Shown: positions 11,387 through 21,495 of the stretch, one piece after another
Layout: each line of letters starts with the position of its first letter
How positions within the stretch are numbered: the stretch's first letter is position 1
Assembly: GCA_009746045.1 (NCBI GenBank)
Contig: RPFO01000079.1
Location: forward strand, 6,042,733-6,106,732
Direction of reading: 5' to 3'
DNA from: Mesostigma viride
Lineage: Eukaryota > Streptophyta > Mesostigmatophyceae > Mesostigmatales > Mesostigmataceae
DNA length: 64,000 bases
Program-made: the position numbers and the translations under genes
Notes under the pieces: generated by a model
Databases searched by the model: none
What the model saw: only the letters and a program-made list of their open reading frames with translations
Told to the model about the DNA's origin: nothing

Positions 11387-13480
11387 TTAATTAATTAATT
11401 AGAAACATAACTCCGTTGGGAGTACATGTAGCACATATCCCGGAGAAGGGGCATATGGCTTTTAATACCGTATTAAAAGTTGCCCTTGAGGCACCTAGAG
11501 CAAGTGTTGCTTACATTCCACTCTTGCAGGAAGTAGCCCAGAATGTCACATTCTGGGCTACTTCCTGCAAGAGTGGAATGTAAGCAACACTTGCTCTAGG
11601 TGCCTCAAGGGCACCGGCACCACCATGCTGTCTCCGGTTCAACCCAACTAAGGGGATCCCGGCACGGGGGAGGAAGATCATCATGGCTATACAAGAGCTA
11701 GGGCATGGCTTCTCAACAGAGAGCATCTCTCTGCATAGGCATAGCATGGCTAAATTCTTAATGCAACATCCATGGGGGTCCCATTATAGGCACTGATATG
11801 GCTAATTGGCTAAATTCTGAAGGCAACATCCATGGGGGCCATTATGGGCGCACATGCGCGTGGGCCACATGCTAGGCTAAGCCTTACTAATCTACACTAC
11901 TGGTATGGATTCCCTAGTCTGGGGTGGCAGGAGGGGGCTGCCAGGGCTTGTAGTCAACGTGGATGACCGCCCCCCTCCAGTATACCGGCTTCCCCCCTGC
12001 GCTCTGCCGGAGCTGAAGGTAGGTCGGCCATTGCTCGCGTCGCCGCTGTTGCTGGGCCAGGGTCAAGTCGTCGTCCAGCGTGAAGCGAGTCCTCGAGAGC
12101 TTCTTGCGGCATTTAAGGAACGACAGCTTGTCCGCCATGTACTTAAAGGTGAGGAGCACAGGTGCCGGGCCAGCCTTCCCCCGCGCGCGGGGGAGGCGGA
12201 CAGCCGACATGTCCAGCTCACCAATGAGTAGCATGGGGGCAAGAATGTCGCGCTTTAAATGCCTCAAGAAGGCTCGTGGAGGTCTCACCTGCCGGCTGGT
12301 CGAAGTGCTTGACGATGACATTGTTGCTGCGCTTGGCGATGTCGGCTTCCTCGCGAAGGTCGAGGGCTTGTTGCTTGAGTTGTGCCGTGATGGTGGAGGT
12401 GGTGGAGGTGGTGTGATGCTTAAGCAAGTCCGCCCAGGTGGAGGGGGCATCGCCGGCCGGGCCAGCAGGCGCCGCCTGGGCGGCGATGTCCTTCACCGCC
12501 TGGGCGTTGAGGCCGGCGGTGTCATGCAAGCTCTCAAGGGCGGTGGCGGTGGCTTGAAGGCGTTGGTCGAGGTCGAGGAGCTGGGCTTGGATGTCGGCAG
12601 TGGAGGCGGAAATGGCAGTGGAGGTGGAGGCGACGGCGGTGGAAGTGTGAGGAAGTTCAGCAGTCAGCGTGCCACCGATTGCTGCGACGTCGGCAGCAAG
12701 GGGGGTCACGTGCTGCTGAAAGGCTTCCGTGAGGATGGAGCGGAGGGTGGGGGCGGAGATGGATGGAGCCCAGATCTCGCCGTCAGAGCGCTGGAGAAGG
12801 GAGTTGAGGATGGTGTGCTGGAGTTGGGGGCGGGGGCACCCGAACAGCAGGCGGATGTCGATCCGATCCATCGGCGGCCGTCCGGGCCGGAGGAGGCGAT
12901 TGTTGTCGTGGAGATGGAGGCACAGGTCGTAAAGCGAGGCGTAGTCCCCGAGGAAGATGCAGTCCATAGCATCGTCCGGAGACATGTTGGTCCAGTCGTG
13001 ATCATCGACCTGGAAAGGTTGGAGCCGACAGCGCGGTTCCGAGGGGCGTGAAGACCCTCCTGTTTTGTCGGCGGAGCGGGCGCGTTTAGGGTCAGGCGAT
13101 GCCGATGGCGAGGCATTGAGCCCGGGAGGTTGCTGGGCGACCACCAGTGCACGACTAGTGTCACCGCTGCCTGCCGGAGCTGGCAAAGCTGCAGCCGCAG
13201 CTGCCGCATTTTCATGGGCGAGCGCATCCCGGCCAAACTACGTTGCGTCGACAGGCGTTTGCTCGCCATGTAACATTGCGTAGTAATAGGTTCGGAAAAT
13301 TATATCAGCGTGCGTCTTAGAGAGACGCCGTGGTGCTTTGCGTAATTGCTGCAGGCTGGTCACAACACTGCGTTACAGCTGTAACCGATGCTAGTAGCAG
13401 ATGCGCCTAGAAAAGACGCATCGGTTGCAAGTGATCTGACTGCATTTGGGGCTCAGACGCAAAAGTTCTGAGCTCTGCCG
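11387..13480 (-). mobile_element. near-full-length ORF1-only LINE-derived element, copy A2
   Basis: The most complete copy. It runs from a 5' region with ttcggaaaattatatcagc and the hairpin gcgtcttagagagacgc (about 13283-13330), through ORF1 (start MASKRLSTQRSLA at 13269, stop at 11914), to a 500-bp 3' UTR, hairpin ACTCC/GGAGT (11410-11423) and a TTAAT tail. ORF1 is broken by two frameshifts: one near the N-terminus (the frames 13269-12706 and 13186-12218) and one at about 12250 (to the frame 12450-11914). Its product has a Pro/Ser-rich N-terminus, a coiled coil (LLDLDQRLQATATALESL), an RRM-like part (NNVIVKHFDQPAG) and the LDDDLTLAQQQRRRE motif. ORF1 runs directly into the 3' UTR with no ORF2, so movement would need an ORF2 supplied in trans. 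Confidence 0.8.
11481..11613. repeat. perfect 66-bp inverted repeat (snap-back)
   Basis: Arm 11481-11546 is the exact reverse complement of 11548-11613, with a single base (C) at the centre. It duplicates part of the element's 3' UTR in inverse orientation. A second perfect 10-bp palindrome, CTTTTAATAC/GTATTAAAAG, sits just outside at about 11459-11479. Confidence 0.9.
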
Positions 13481-14288
13481 TCAGCCATGTCCGCTCGTGG
13501 CTCGTGGCTCGGTGCTATTAACGCTGTCTAATCTTGTCCGAAGCTGAAGAGCCATATACGGAATCGTTTCAGCGGCCGGCATTTCCTCTCCGCGTTTCCT
13601 CAACCTCGTTTTCAGGATCATACTCATCGTTCCTGCATTTTCCTCTTCCACGCAGGTTGTGGCTTTTTTGAAAGCCACGAATGTACCCGGGGATGGGACG
13701 CTTCGGCTGCCTCAATGCCTACACATTCAATACGATGTCCCCCTCTCACCTTCCTCCATCATTCCGCTCACATTGCACTACGTGTCTGTGTTTTGTTCTT
13801 TTTCTTGTTCTCGTTTGTTTTGCTGTTCTTGTCCTTTTTCTTTTACTTTTACTGAGGGAGCTAGGCTGGGCTGCGCGCTGTGTGTGCTACTCTCGTGTTT
13901 TTCTGTGGGCACTTGAGAGACTAACCAAGGATCGGGCCCCCCACACGGCAATATCAGCCTTTGCTTTTGTTTACCCTCCCATATCTCTTTACAAACGCCA
14001 AAAAAACACAAAGGCAGGAGCACGGTGACTCATCTGGAACATGAAGAAGGGAAATCTTTTCGTTACAGGAAAGAGGTGTCAAGTATGACAATTGGAAGGC
14101 CCCCCCACTGGGAATCCACATGTTCCGAGTCCATTCAGCTGTGTTGTTAGCCACATCCTGCCCCGGGGAGATGCATCATGGACCACCGCTATCGCGTAAC
14201 GGGTGTTACGCAGTGAATATTGACTTACCTCAATATGCTCCGCTCTGGTTCTGTTTGATGTCTTAGCTCTCAGTGCATCTGAATCATC
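13481..14288. other. 5' flank of the Penelope-like element; no gene seen
   Basis: Unique sequence between copy A2 and the Penelope-like ORF. It may be the element's 5' UTR or pseudo-LTR, but I found no matching copy downstream of the ORF and no clear hammerhead ribozyme core. Confidence 0.4.
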
Positions 14289-17200
14289 ATGAAACACCTT
14301 ATGACTTTCTGGCATGCTCTTACCCTCCACAGAATACGGCAATCCAGTGGCATTGATTACCGGAAGTACACTGCTATTTCTCGGCAGTTCCCCTATCGTA
14401 TCTCCTCACAGGCATGGCGGAAGCGTTGTCGCATCAACACGCGCCATAACCATCACTGCAAGGATGACCATACTCTACGTCGCCTCCGGCGCTTACAGCG
14501 CACGCATTTGTCGCTTACCAACTCCACTCGCCCACACCCCGTAAGCACCCATCGCGTCATTTATGCCATTTACAACCGCAGGTACCCTCAGCGTATCTAC
14601 GTTGGCCAGACGCAACGGGATGCCTGGACGCGTTTTCAGGAACATGTCCGAGCGGCACGCCGCCTTCATATTGGCCGCCCTGCCGCCAACGACGACACCC
14701 CCCTACATGGCGCCATGGCCCAATACGGGTGGTGGGATTGGCGAGTCGTCCCCTTGGAACATGTCCCCGGCACCTTTACCGGCGCCGCTTTTCGCAAAGC
14801 CGCAGGGCATCGGGAAACGTTTTGGAAACGAATGTTACATGCATTTCTGCCCCACGGTTTTTGCATTGAAGGCAAGAGTTTCAAAGCTCGGTCTCGCCGC
14901 CGCCCGCCTCCCCTCCGTCCCCGCCCTCTTATGTTCATCCGTGCCTGGCGTCTGAAGCACAATCTCCACCCATATCGCCCCTATCCCCCCAGCGTCACCC
15001 CGGCCCCTCCACCTTCCACACATGTGTCCACCGATCCTTCCCTTTACTCCACCAGTCTCCGCTGCTTACGTCACATGTCTCGGCTTATGCAACGCGGCAA
15101 CTTTCATGCATCCTATCTCGAAGCCTGCAGCTTGAAGAAGCTTACCAGCTTACACATTGCCGTCGGGTCGTGCTCCCCAGCTGATCTGCAAGTCCCCCGC
15201 TCCCATGCCACTAGTCTGCGAGGCCTTCTCTCACGTATCATTCGGCACCGTGTCAATGGGAATGCAGATGCACTGCGTCCGCGCCGTTTGCTGATCTCAC
15301 CTTTCATTCATGCTGCGATGGATGAGCTGTGTTTGCCACACATTCTGCATTTGCCGCAAGTGCAGGCTGCGATGCCGCTCGTGGTGCGCAACACTTTCGG
15401 CACTCCCATTGCTGCCTGGCATTACTCTCCCACCTTGGGACAAATGGTTTTCAGCAACGGGAAGGTCAGCCGCGATACAACGCCCACCGAGCTGGCCACC
15501 ATCTTGGCAGGGCCCTGCCCCTGCCAACAACAACGGTATTTCAAGTACCTTGATCCCACCTCACAGCACGTCATGACCGCTGACCTCAGCATCCTGCCGA
15601 GCCACACGCTTGTAGACCTTTTTGCCAAAGGCACCAAGTTTCGGCCGTGGGTCCAGCGCACGTGTGCCAAAGAGGTGAATGCACTGCTCTCCACATCACT
15701 GCGCAAATTTTGCAATGCCATGAGCACGGACCTACAGCTTGCTCCCCTTGCCATGGAACCGTGGTTTCGCGCCGTCATTCACGAATGCAATGCACGTCTC
15801 ACCAGGCTTGATTACCGTCTCCAGCAGGTCCACCGCACCACCTGGCTCAACACCACAGATAAAGCACTTCTTGACCACTTCAAGCAGGACTTTATCATCA
15901 CGTGTGTTGACAAGAGTGCCAACAACTTTGCTTTCATATGCAAGAAGCACTACCTTGCTACTTTGCAACACGAGTTGGCGTCCAGCCCTACCTATGTTCA
16001 GCGTGCACAGTCCACCGCCAGTATCACCGCTGCTCATCGGGCTTTTCTGCACAGCCAAAACATTTTTGCTCGGGCATTCCTTAAGCGGCAGCGACGCGCC
16101 ACCACCACTACGTTCCCATATCTGTATCTCACTCTTAAGCTGCACAAAACTCCTGTTGCTTTGCGCACCATTGCTGCGTCGCATTCAGCCCCACTGATGC
16201 CTCTCTCGAAACTCATCTGCCATGCTTTGAATGCTCTTCTCCCCGAAGCCAATGCATTATGGGTGGAGGTGCTGTCGAATGCCGGGTATGAATGCGCTGG
16301 TAGTTGGATCGTCATAGACTCAGCCCAAGTACGCCTACGCCTTGCCGCCCTTAGCCGTTCTAAGACAGCAGCAGAGAAACGTATACCTATGCCCATAGCC
16401 ACCTATGATTTCACCACTCTATATACCACACTAGATTTGCACGATTTGAAAGCTCGTTTAGATAGCCTCCTTACTCGTCTGTATGCACGTAGGCCTCACG
16501 GGCGCAACCACCTGCACGTGCGTGTTTCTCAGACCAAGCCCACGGCAACGTGGCTCTCAGGGATCGCGGCAGGTGCTATCGTGCGGGATGGTTATAATTA
16601 TATTATCACGAAGGCTGACCTTGTCCATTGGATCTCTTATCTTGTTGATAACACCTTCATCTGTTTTGCGGGCAATGTATACCAACAAGCTATCGGCATC
16701 CCTATGGGCACTAACTGTGCCGGGCTCCTTGCAAACCTCTATCTATACACTTATGAGCTTGCATTCATGGAGAATCTCATTGCCTCAAACGATGATGTTC
16801 TCATCAGGCGTTTTATCCATACATGTCGATACATTGATGATGTCATCGCTTTCGACAACCCTGATTTCGCAACCCATTTGTATATCACCGCTGGTCTGCC
16901 TGGCATCTACCCGCAAGCGTCCCTCACATTAAAGCTCACGTCGGAGGATACTCATTGCAATTACCTCGATCTTAACATTACCCATAACAAGAAGGGCTGG
17001 CGTACGGCTATCTATGATAAGCGCAAGGATCCTAAATACCAGCAAATTCCTTTTATTCGTTACCCCGATATTCACAGTCTCCTTTCCCACACAGCAAAAT
17101 ATGGTGTTGTTCTTTCTCAGTTACATCGTTTTTCCCGTCTTTGTTCTTATCGTGTTGATTTCATCACGACTCTTGTTGAACTCTTGCAGCGTTTATTGGT

Positions 17201-17345
17201 CAAAGACTATGACCGAGCCATTATGCTCCGTCAAGTCCGATGTTTTTTGCAACGTCACCCACATCTGTTCGGTGCTGCCCCTTGGCACAAGCTCTACAAA
17301 CAGGTCGTGGACCGGCTGGATCGCATAGTATCTCCGCACATCTGA
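14289..17345 (+). CDS. Penelope-like retroelement protein, N-terminal GIY-YIG nuclease + reverse transcriptase
   Basis: Intact 1018-aa ORF. A basic His/Arg-rich N-terminus precedes a GIY-YIG nuclease at about residues 88-195 (VIYAIYN, IYVGQT, FQEH, and E176 in RETFWKRML). The reverse transcriptase follows: FPYLYLTLKLHK, motif A YDFTTLYTTL (about 706), motif B GIPMGTNCAGLLANL (about 803), motif C RYIDDVIAF (about 847-850) and a NYLDLNIT thumb-side motif. Classical Penelope elements carry GIY-YIG at the C-terminus; this permuted order is that of the Chlamys/Naiad clade. All catalytic motifs are present and there is no internal stop, so the copy is recent or constrained. The ATG at 14289 is the first in frame. 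Confidence 0.88.
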   Translation: MKHLMTFWHALTLHRIRQSSGIDYRKYTAISRQFPYRISSQAWRKRCRINTRHNHHCKDDHTLRRLRRLQRTHLSLTNSTRPHPVSTHRVIYAIYNRRYPQRIYVGQTQRDAWTRFQEHVRAARRLHIGRPAANDDTPLHGAMAQYGWWDWRVVPLEHVPGTFTGAAFRKAAGHRETFWKRMLHAFLPHGFCIEGKSFKARSRRRPPPLRPRPLMFIRAWRLKHNLHPYRPYPPSVTPAPPPSTHVSTDPSLYSTSLRCLRHMSRLMQRGNFHASYLEACSLKKLTSLHIAVGSCSPADLQVPRSHATSLRGLLSRIIRHRVNGNADALRPRRLLISPFIHAAMDELCLPHILHLPQVQAAMPLVVRNTFGTPIAAWHYSPTLGQMVFSNGKVSRDTTPTELATILAGPCPCQQQRYFKYLDPTSQHVMTADLSILPSHTLVDLFAKGTKFRPWVQRTCAKEVNALLSTSLRKFCNAMSTDLQLAPLAMEPWFRAVIHECNARLTRLDYRLQQVHRTTWLNTTDKALLDHFKQDFIITCVDKSANNFAFICKKHYLATLQHELASSPTYVQRAQSTASITAAHRAFLHSQNIFARAFLKRQRRATTTTFPYLYLTLKLHKTPVALRTIAASHSAPLMPLSKLICHALNALLPEANALWVEVLSNAGYECAGSWIVIDSAQVRLRLAALSRSKTAAEKRIPMPIATYDFTTLYTTLDLHDLKARLDSLLTRLYARRPHGRNHLHVRVSQTKPTATWLSGIAAGAIVRDGYNYIITKADLVHWISYLVDNTFICFAGNVYQQAIGIPMGTNCAGLLANLYLYTYELAFMENLIASNDDVLIRRFIHTCRYIDDVIAFDNPDFATHLYITAGLPGIYPQASLTLKLTSEDTHCNYLDLNITHNKKGWRTAIYDKRKDPKYQQIPFIRYPDIHSLLSHTAKYGVVLSQLHRFSRLCSYRVDFITTLVELLQRLLVKDYDRAIMLRQVRCFLQRHPHLFGAAPWHKLYKQVVDRLDRIVSPHI

Positions 17346-18239
17346 ACCCTGTGATGCCAGATCTCCTTTGCGGCCGTTCCGAGCTTGGCACTGGATTCGT
17401 TGTCCACATCGTCGCGTCGCTGCCGCAACACGATGTTTTCTGGCATCCGCGGGCTTTTGGTTCCCGCCGCACATTTGAAAGTGCTGTCCTCCGGCTTTTT
17501 GCCTTTGCACCGTGTGCAGTTCTTGGACGTTTGGAATCATGGCATGGCTAACGTGATGACTGACTAGCTAGACCTTTTCAGTGGTTTTCCATTTGCGGGT
17601 ATTTCCTCGTAAATGGTGGGAGAGCGATCGCAGCAATGGTGCTCACCACTAGACACTCCCGGCCAGTTAGGCTAGAAACACACGCCCTGATCAAGCATGC
17701 TGTTTCCGGCCCCACCGTCTAGGTCATCTAGTCGCTCCACACGTAAGCCAGCCATAATTTCAATGCACAAGGATACACATTTCCATCACCATTCATCTTC
17801 ATCATCCTGAACGACTCGAAAACGCGGAAAAGATAACGGCAGGCTCGAGCTACCATGGTCCGGATTCTCCCGATTTCTGGCCTGCGCTGGTTGTCTCTTT
17901 GATATTGACAAGATATCGTGTAGCTTTTCAGTTGGTGCATGGTTCGGCATCGGTATCATTAACATTGAAAGTCGGTGAGTGATCATGACGGAGTGCCGCC
18001 GTTGGCCCCGGCACCGCTACCGTTAGAACCATCGGTCGGCAATAGGCATTTGTATATCAAGGAGACAACCAGCAGTTGTCGCCTCCGATTTCGTACGCTA
18101 CCGACATCGGCCTGTCCAGCAGATATCGATCTAATTTTTCGGCTCGATATGGCGGCATTCCGCCCGCACGAATAGCACGCATGCAACCCCGACATAGCAT
18201 ACGTCATATCGATTGTAGCTATGGAGGTTTTCCAGGTCC
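17346..18239. other. 3' flank of the Penelope-like element; possible small foldback element
   Basis: Probably contains the element's 3' UTR, of unknown extent. At 17886-18076 two inverted words, gctggttgtctctttgatat and its complement tatcaaggagacaaccagc, face each other about 150 bp apart, as in a MITE-like element. No gene is seen. Confidence 0.4.
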
Positions 18240-18244
18240 AGATG

Positions 18245-18900
18245 CAGGGCGGCACATTCTGACCTGGCCTGGCCCCAAGGGCATTCCCAAAAGGGTAGGG
18301 AAACATGCCACGAACTACGTCCAGATGTTGCTGGATGACCTACTGGTCCCAGCCCAGTTAATTGAATACCGCATCCACTCTCTCTCCCTTCTTTGGACTG
18401 CCATGCAGAACAAGACGCGGTGGAAGAAGATTGTCAAGGCTCACACGCCCGACCCTGTGCGCATGCAAGCCACCTCCCCCCAAGAGGAGGAGGCGTTTTG
18501 ATGAGTAGGGTAGTTAGGATTTTTCTAGACTAGCTAGATTAGCGTTAGGTTAGTCCGATTACGCGGCTCTCTCCACTCCACCACCCATCAAGGAATATGT
18601 GCTACATGATCTCCCAACGGAGGAATGTTAATTATCCACTCTCTCTCCCTTCTTTGGACTGCCATGCAGAACAAGACGCGGTGGCAGAAGATTGTCAAGG
18701 CTCACACGCCCGACCCTGTGGGCAAGCCCCCTCCCCCCAAGAGGAGGAGGCGTTTTGACGAGTAGGGCAGTTAGGATTTTTCTAGACTAGGTAGATTAGC
18801 GTTAGGATAGTTAGATTACGCGGCTCTCTACTTTCCACCACCATCAAGGAATATGTGCTACATGATCTCCCAACGGAGGCATGTTATAATTTAATTTTTA
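18245..18900 (+). mobile_element. LINE family-2: two tandem 3' fragments
   Basis: First fragment (18245-18630): ORF2 C-terminus with HILTWPGPKGIPKRVGK, YVQMLLDDLLVPAQLIEYR, LSLLWTAMQNKTRW and a TGA stop at 18499-18501, then a 3' UTR ending ctacatgatctcccaacgg. Second fragment (18637-18900): restarts at the LSLLWTAMQNK block, stop TAG at about 18762, same 3' end, then an AT-rich tail. Both 3' ends carry the CTCC-CAAC-GGAG hairpin shared with the ORF1-only family. Confidence 0.75.
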
Positions 18901-18989
18901 ATTTTAATGTTAATTATGATTTAATTTAATTTTATCAATACACCATGATTATGGGCACCTAGCCCCCACCCATGTTCCCCACTGAGGAC

Positions 18990-19035
18990 TTATGCTCACG
19001 TGACGCAGTCACGTGTCTATTAATTAATTAATTAA
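18990..19035 (+). mobile_element. LINE 3' end with palindromic CACGTGAC signal and TTAAT tail
   Basis: gcttatgctcacgtgacgcagtcacgtgtc is followed by (TTAA)n. CACGTGAC and GTCACGTG form an 8-bp inverted repeat. The same end recurs at 19430-19481 and, inverted, at 47078-47120. Confidence 0.6.
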
Positions 19036-19130
19036 TGGGCACCTAGCTGATCTTCTTGCACAATCAACATGCGCAGTATAAACCATCAACATCCAATCCT
19101 CACGATATATGTGCACACGGCTTGACGACG
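19036..19130. repeat. dispersed repeat R2, copy 1
   Basis: gggcacctagctgatcttc through cttgacgacgtat recurs at 44395-44482 with small indels. Both copies are bordered by TTAAT tracts, so this is probably a LINE/SINE 3' piece. Confidence 0.7.
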
Positions 19131-19387
19131 TATTAGTTAGAAACATAACTCCGTTGGGAGTACATGTAGCACATATCCCTGAGAAGGGGCATATGGCTTT
19201 TAATACATTCTGGGCTACTTCCTGCAAGGGTGGGAATGTAAGCGACCTTTGCTCTAGGTGCACCAGGGCACCTGCACCCTCATAATCTTCACACTATGCC
19301 CAGCTAAGGGGGAGTATGTTATGTGGGGGAAGATCATCATGGCTATACAAGAGCTAGGACATGGCTTCTCGACAGAGAGCGATGTTG
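19131..19387 (-). mobile_element. 3'-UTR-only fragment of the ORF1-only family
   Basis: Starts gttagaaacataactccg and continues into the common 3' UTR up to cgacagagagc, where it is cut by the next insertion. Confidence 0.7.
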
Positions 19388-20520
19388 ATAATTAATTAAT
19401 CCATTCCATCCCATGTTCCGCTCCCACTGAGGGCTTATGCTCACGTGACGCAGTCACGTGTCTATTAATTAATTAATTAATGACACCGCCGGCCTCACCG
19501 CCCAGGCGGTGAAGGACATCGCCGCCCAGCCGGCGTCTGCTGGCCCGGCCGGCGATGCTCCCTCCACCTGGGCGGACTTGCTTAAGCAGCACACCACCTC
19601 CACCACCTCCACCATCTCGGCACAACTCAAGCAACAAGCCCTCGACCTTCGCGAGGAAACCGACATCGCCCGGCGCAGCCACAATGTCATCGTCAAGCAC
19701 TTCGACCAGCCGGCAGGTGAGACCTCCACGACCCTTCTTGAGGCATTTAAGCGCGACATTCTTGCCCCCATGCTACTCACTGGTGAGCTGGACATGTCGG
19801 CTGTCCGCCTCCCCCGCGCGCGGGGAAGGCTGGCCCGGCACCCGTGCTCCTCACCTTTAAGTACATGGCGGACAAGCTGTCGTTCCTTAAATGCCGCAAG
19901 AAGCTCTCGAGGACTCGCTTCACGCTGGACGACGACTTGACCCTGGCCCAGCAACAGCGGCGACGCGAGCTATGGCCGGCCTACCTTCAGCTCCGGCACA
20001 GCGCAGGGGGGAAGCCGGTATACTGGAGGGGGGCGGTCATCCACGTTGACCACAAGCCCTGGCAGCCCCCTCCTGCCACCCCAGACTAGGGAATTCATAC
20101 CAGTAGTGTAGATAGTCAGGCTTAGCCTAGCATGTGGCCCACGCGCATGTGCGCCCATAATGGCCCCCATGGATGTTGTCTACAGGATTTAGCCAAGCCC
20201 TGCCTATAACGGGACCCCCATGGATGTTGCATTAAGAATTTCGCCATTCTATGCCATGCAGAGAGATGCTCTCTGTAGAGAAGCCATGTCCTAGCTCTTG
20301 TATAGCCATGATGATCTTCCCCACCTATGACAGGCTCCCCTTCGCTGGGTGTTGCCTGAAACTCTGGGTGGTGCAGGTGCCCTAGTGCACCTAGAGCAAG
20401 TGTTGTTTACATTCCCACCCTTGCAGGAAGTAGCTTAGAATGTATGATAGGCCATATGCCCCTTCTCTGGGCTATGTGCTACATATACTCCCAACGGAGT
20501 TATGTTACAATTCAATTCAA
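19388..20520 (+). mobile_element. ORF1-only element, copy A3, fused to a LINE 3' end
   Basis: A 95-bp LINE 3' end with CACGTGAC palindrome and TTAAT tail (19388-19483) is joined to an ORF1 fragment beginning DTAGLTAQAVKDIAAQ. The reading frame 19509-19940 shifts to 19844-20089 (stop at 20087-20089) after a one-base loss in the PRARG segment. The 3' UTR follows, with its hairpin near 20494-20507 and an (ATTCA)n tail. Copy A8 (46527-47175) has exactly the same junction, so both derive from one chimaeric source. Confidence 0.75.
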
Positions 20521-20735
20521 TTCAATTCAATGCCCAGCTAAGGGGGAGTATGTTATGTGGCCGGGGGAAGATCATCATGGCTATACAAGAGAGCTCTAGG
20601 ACATGGCTTCTCGACAGAGAGCATCTCTCTGCATGGCATAGCATGGCTCAATTCTTAATGCAACATCCATGGGGGTCCCATTATAGGCATGGCTTGGCTA
20701 AATTCTGAAGGCAACATCCATGGGTTTGCCATGAC
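20521..20735 (-). mobile_element. 3'-UTR fragment of the ORF1-only family
   Basis: tgcccagctaagggggag through caacatccatggg, in opposite orientation to the preceding copy A3. Confidence 0.6.
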
Positions 20736-20740
20736 GCATC

Positions 20741-21034
20741 GTGGAAAACAGGCAGAAACTAGGTAGAAACACGATATATACTTACGCCTGCAAGCACTGT
20801 TGAGCCGGTGGCAGAGGCGATTTCCAGGAAAATACAGCATACCGTAGCAATAGCCACGGTCACACCTTACGCTATTTGCAGGCACCATCATGCCCGGAGC
20901 TACCCAATAATAGTCTGCACAACTGATCTCGGTTTAGCCGAGAGTCCGGGCGTTTGGAATGAATAAACATGTGTTAAGAAGTCGAAACACCGTGGAAATA
21001 CCAATCATGGTGCCGCAGCACACCCGAGTCTTGC
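20741..21034. repeat. dispersed repeat R1, copy 1
   Basis: About 290 bp from aggcagaaactaggtagaaac to ccgagtcttg, recurring at 44965-45258 with few differences. It has no LINE-type tail and no recognised product. One minus-strand frame is open for about 78 codons but not protein-like. The stretch up to 21495 is otherwise unidentified and includes the downstream flank of the DM15 gene. Confidence 0.75.
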
Positions 21035-21495
21035 CGTAATAATATGTTGTCTCCGTAATAATATAGTTGTCTCCTTGATATGTATGCCGGTTTCCAGGGT
21101 TTCCGCAAGTTGTACGCTTTTGGAAACTAAGACACGGGTTGCACGCGGGATGGTTGCTAGTTGTTGGGAGCTTGGGACTGCCATTTTGGGCCGGGCGGAG
21201 CCAGCAGGAGCACTCGGATTTTATCAACATATTACAGGTACAAAAGAAAGAAACACCATTGAAACTTTTTGCTCTTGAGCACCAGTGCATGGTAACGTAA
21301 ACGAGGCGTTGACGTTGTGGACACTTGATGTCCATAGCTCCTTGACTGCCATGGCGACCCTGCAGACAAAAAGGACTGTGATATGTTGTTGTCACCGGCA
21401 CTTCACACTACCAGCAGTTAGACAGCTGCCCTACTCTTTCATTTTAACATAGCAAAATCCAAAATGCAAGTCCTCATTACCTGCCACAAAGAGCT

